Part shown: positions 7,189 to 8,908 of the stretch, piece after piece
How positions within the stretch are numbered: position 1 is the first letter of the stretch
Layout of the letters: every line of letters begins with the position of its first letter
Origin: Bacillota bacterium
GTDB taxonomy: Bacteria; Bacillota; Clostridia; Christensenellales; Aristaeellaceae
DNA: 8,908 bases
Direction: 5' to 3'
Assembly: GCA_023392755.1 (NCBI GenBank)
Contig: JAEWNM010000312.1
Location: forward strand, 1 to 8,908
Program-made: the position numbers and the translations under genes
The notes under the pieces: generated by a model
What the model saw: only the letters and a program-made list of their open reading frames with translations
The model's database searches: none
What the model was told of the DNA's origin: nothing

Positions 7189-8121
7189 TCACCCCTTGAG
7201 CGAGCCGATCATAATTCCCTTGACGAAATATTTCTGCATGAAGATGTACAGCAGCACCGCCGGAGCCGTGGATACAACGATGCAGCAGTATTTCGCCACC
7301 TGCGCCTTGCGAATGGCATCCGTCATACCCTTGACATCGTTGGCATACGCGCTGAAAAAAGAATCGGTGGAGGTGCTTGTCTGAAGCGTGGCCAGTATTT
7401 CACGCAGGATTGTCTGCAAAGGCAGCTTGGCGCGGTCCCGGATATATACCAGCGCGGTGAAATAATCGTTCCAGCGGGCTACGCCATAGTACACGGACAG
7501 CACTGCGACAATGGTTCCCGAAAGCGGCAGCACCACGCGGACAAAGTAGCTGATATGATTGGCACCATCAAGCACGGCCGCCTCATACAATTCATTGGGT
7601 ATAGTGGTCTTGATATAGGTTCTGGCAACCATCAGATTCCACACAGACACGCAGTTGATTAAAATCATCAGGGCCCGTGTGTCGCGAAGGCCCAGATCGC
7701 GCATGGTAAGGAATGTGGGAATCAGGCCGCCGGTAAAGAACATGGTAAATACAAACATGAAACTAAACAGGTTCTTGCCCACAAAGCGGCGGGTCAGCGC
7801 GTAAGCGGCCATCAGCGTTACGATAACACTTAGCGAAGAGCCCGCCAACGTATAATAAACGGCATTCAGGTAGGAATTCCACAATTCCTTTTGCTGGAAT
7901 ACTGCTTCATAACCCATCAGCGAAAAATCCACCGGGTACAACAGAACCCTGCCCGCCACAACCGCGTCCGGGTCTGATACCGACGCGATGATAATGAGCC
8001 ATAGCGGATACAGGATCAAAGCCAGAATAACAACCCAGACAGATGTATTGATCGTATCGAAAATGCGGTCGCCCCGGGTTTTCTTGATATGGTTTGTTCT
8101 TTTGACGGCATTGATGTCCAT
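7189..8121 (-). CDS. lplC: Sugar ABC transporter permease, LplC type
   Basis: This is a 310-residue inner-membrane protein of the CUT1 carbohydrate permease class (MalG/LplC side). Hydrophobic segments lie at about 27-47, 90-110, 117-138, 148-168, 203-217 and 277-296, six in all. The EAA loop that docks the ATPase is at about 177-202 and reads ELYEAAVLDGA, ending in VVLPLS. The C-terminus, KYFVKGIMIGSLKG, is typical of this permease side. With the upstream permease it forms the channel for the substrate delivered by the binding protein. It starts 13 bases after the stop of the preceding permease gene, with AAAGGAG seven bases before the ATG, so the two are translated as a pair. No nucleotide-binding subunit is encoded in the window. 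Family and role are firm; substrate is inferred only from the neighbours. Confidence 0.94.
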   Translation of the reverse strand: MDINAVKRTNHIKKTRGDRIFDTINTSVWVVILALILYPLWLIIIASVSDPDAVVAGRVLLYPVDFSLMGYEAVFQQKELWNSYLNAVYYTLAGSSLSVIVTLMAAYALTRRFVGKNLFSFMFVFTMFFTGGLIPTFLTMRDLGLRDTRALMILINCVSVWNLMVARTYIKTTIPNELYEAAVLDGANHISYFVRVVLPLSGTIVAVLSVYYGVARWNDYFTALVYIRDRAKLPLQTILREILATLQTSTSTDSFFSAYANDVKGMTDAIRKAQVAKYCCIVVSTAPAVLLYIFMQKYFVKGIMIGSLKG

Positions 8122-8128
8122 GACCCTG

Positions 8129-8135
8129 CTCCTTT
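8129..8135 (-). promoter_or_regulatory. Ribosome binding site of lplC overlapping the lplB stop
   Basis: AAAGGAG begins at the last base of the lplB TGA (8137-8135) and leaves seven bases to the lplC ATG at 8121. This arrangement suggests translational coupling of the two permeases. Confidence 0.7.
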
Positions 8136-8908
8136 CAGAAAAGACTCGTTTCGCTAAGGCGCCTGGAAACCCAGTTGACAGACAGGATCATCACGAAATT
8201 GATCACATTGATGAACAGGCCGATAGCGGATGTATAGGAGAACTGTGCCTTGGACAGCCCCATCTCGTACACATACACGCCGATGATGTCCGATGTGGCC
8301 ATATTGCCCGGCGTCTGCATCAGCAGCGCCTTGTCGGTGTTGCTGGACAGCAGGCTGCCGCAATTTAAGATGAGCATCATCACAGCGATGGGAATCAGGT
8401 AGGGGATGTCAATATGCAGTATCTTCTGGCGCTTTGTGGCGCCGTCAATGGTAGCCGCCTCATATATCTCCGGATCAATGCCGGTGAGCGTGGCAATATA
8501 AAGGATCGTATTCCAGCCGGCGTGCTGCCAGATGTCCGTACCGACGAACAGCGTGCGGAACCAACCAGGCTCCACCATGAAATTGATTGGCTTGTTTCCC
8601 GATGCTTCGATGAAATGGTTTACGATGCCATTGGTTGGCGACAAAAACAGATACAAAATGCCGGCCATAACCGCTGTGGATATGAAATGCGGCACGTAAA
8701 TGGCCGTCTGTGTAAACTTCTTCATGCGGGCCCGCTCAAATTGGTTAAGCAGGATCGCCATGATGATGGGGATGGGAAAGCCCCAAAGCAAATTGTATAA
8801 GTTCAAAAGAAAGGTGTTTCGTAAAAGCCGTCCAAAATAGTAAGCGCCGAAGAAATCCGTAAAATTGTCAAAGCCTACCCATTTGCTTCCGGTTATACCG
8901 GAAGCCGG
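8135..8908 (-). CDS. lplB: Sugar ABC transporter permease, LplB type (5' end outside window)
   Basis: The visible C-terminal 257 residues belong to a CUT1 permease (MalF/LplB side, normally about 300 residues), so about 40-60 N-terminal residues are missing. The frame is open without a stop to the right edge. The codons from 8908 to 8807 read PASGITGSKWVGFDNF and on to GRLLRNTFL, the family's usual segment between transmembrane helices 1 and 2. The TTG at 8806 is therefore an internal Leu and not a start. Hydrophobic segments then include LYNLLWGFPIPIIMAILL, the IYVPHFISTAVMAGILYLFL region, the WNTILYIATLTGI region, the IPYLIPIAVMMLILNCGSLL region and a last one near the C-terminus. The EAA loop, EIYEAATIDGA (from about visible residue 147), contacts the ATPase. 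It is the first operon gene seen here; the operon promoter must lie outside the window. Confidence 0.94.
   Translation of the reverse strand, partial: PASGITGSKWVGFDNFTDFFGAYYFGRLLRNTFLLNLYNLLWGFPIPIIMAILLNQFERARMKKFTQTAIYVPHFISTAVMAGILYLFLSPTNGIVNHFIEASGNKPINFMVEPGWFRTLFVGTDIWQHAGWNTILYIATLTGIDPEIYEAATIDGATKRQKILHIDIPYLIPIAVMMLILNCGSLLSSNTDKALLMQTPGNMATSDIIGVYVYEMGLSKAQFSYTSAIGLFINVINFVMILSVNWVSRRLSETSLF
8885..8905. repeat. Perfect 9-bp inverted repeat inside the lplB coding region
   Basis: GCTTCCGGT (8885-8893) and ACCGGAAGC (8897-8905) flank a TAT centre. It lies in translated sequence coding SGITGS, so coding constraint may explain it. A regulatory role is possible but unsupported. Confidence 0.4.

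Noticed and set aside
7141..7195. Separate promoter for the binding-protein gene (TATATA at 7149-7154)
   Set aside because: No -35-like hexamer stands at suitable spacing, and the -10 match is poor.
6459..7199. + strand open frame (246 codons) opposite the binding-protein gene
   Set aside because: It is a shadow of the binding-protein gene; its low-complexity hydrophobic content arises from the complement of the real codons.

Overview
The window is a carbohydrate-use region from a bacterium that looks like a moderately GC-rich member of the Bacillota, probably Clostridia. This is inferred from strong GGGGAGG/AAAGGAG-type ribosome binding sites, an LplABC/YtcP-type sugar ABC transporter with no ATPase gene beside it, and a large membrane-anchored AraC-type regulator. 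No rRNA, tRNA, CRISPR, phage or transposon signal was found, and the species cannot be named from this sequence alone.

Layout. On the + strand, bases 1-1694 are the C-terminal part of a GH38 alpha-mannosidase whose start and most of the catalytic domain lie outside the window. It runs convergently into a minus-strand operon, and the two units share a long hairpin at 1704-1756 that can terminate transcription in both directions. The operon occupies 8908 down to 1765. In transcription order it holds a permease (LplB type, 5' end outside the window), a second permease (LplC type), a secreted solute-binding protein (LplA/YtcQ type, without a lipobox), a two-transmembrane-segment AraC-family regulator, and a GH4 NAD/metal-dependent glycosidase with the CHEV motif of LplD-type alpha-galacturonidases. 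The genes are closely spaced: gaps of 13, 67, 115 and 13 bases.

How it fits together. The content matches the Bacillus subtilis lplABCD cluster with a sensor-regulator inserted between binding protein and hydrolase. The likely job is capture and import of a short alpha-linked uronide oligosaccharide (pectin or rhamnogalacturonan type), then cytoplasmic cleavage by the GH4 enzyme through its redox mechanism, with expression controlled by the membrane regulator. The ATPase is presumably a shared MsmX-like protein encoded elsewhere. The alpha-mannosidase may act on a different glycan.

The two largest intergenic gaps flank the binding-protein gene and both hold inverted repeats. The 115-base gap upstream of the regulator also contains a reasonable internal promoter candidate and a 19-bp hairpin. 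I saw no wholly unknown system. The most informative points are the lipobox-less binding protein, the regulator leader hairpin, and the placement of the one-component membrane regulator inside an lpl-type operon.
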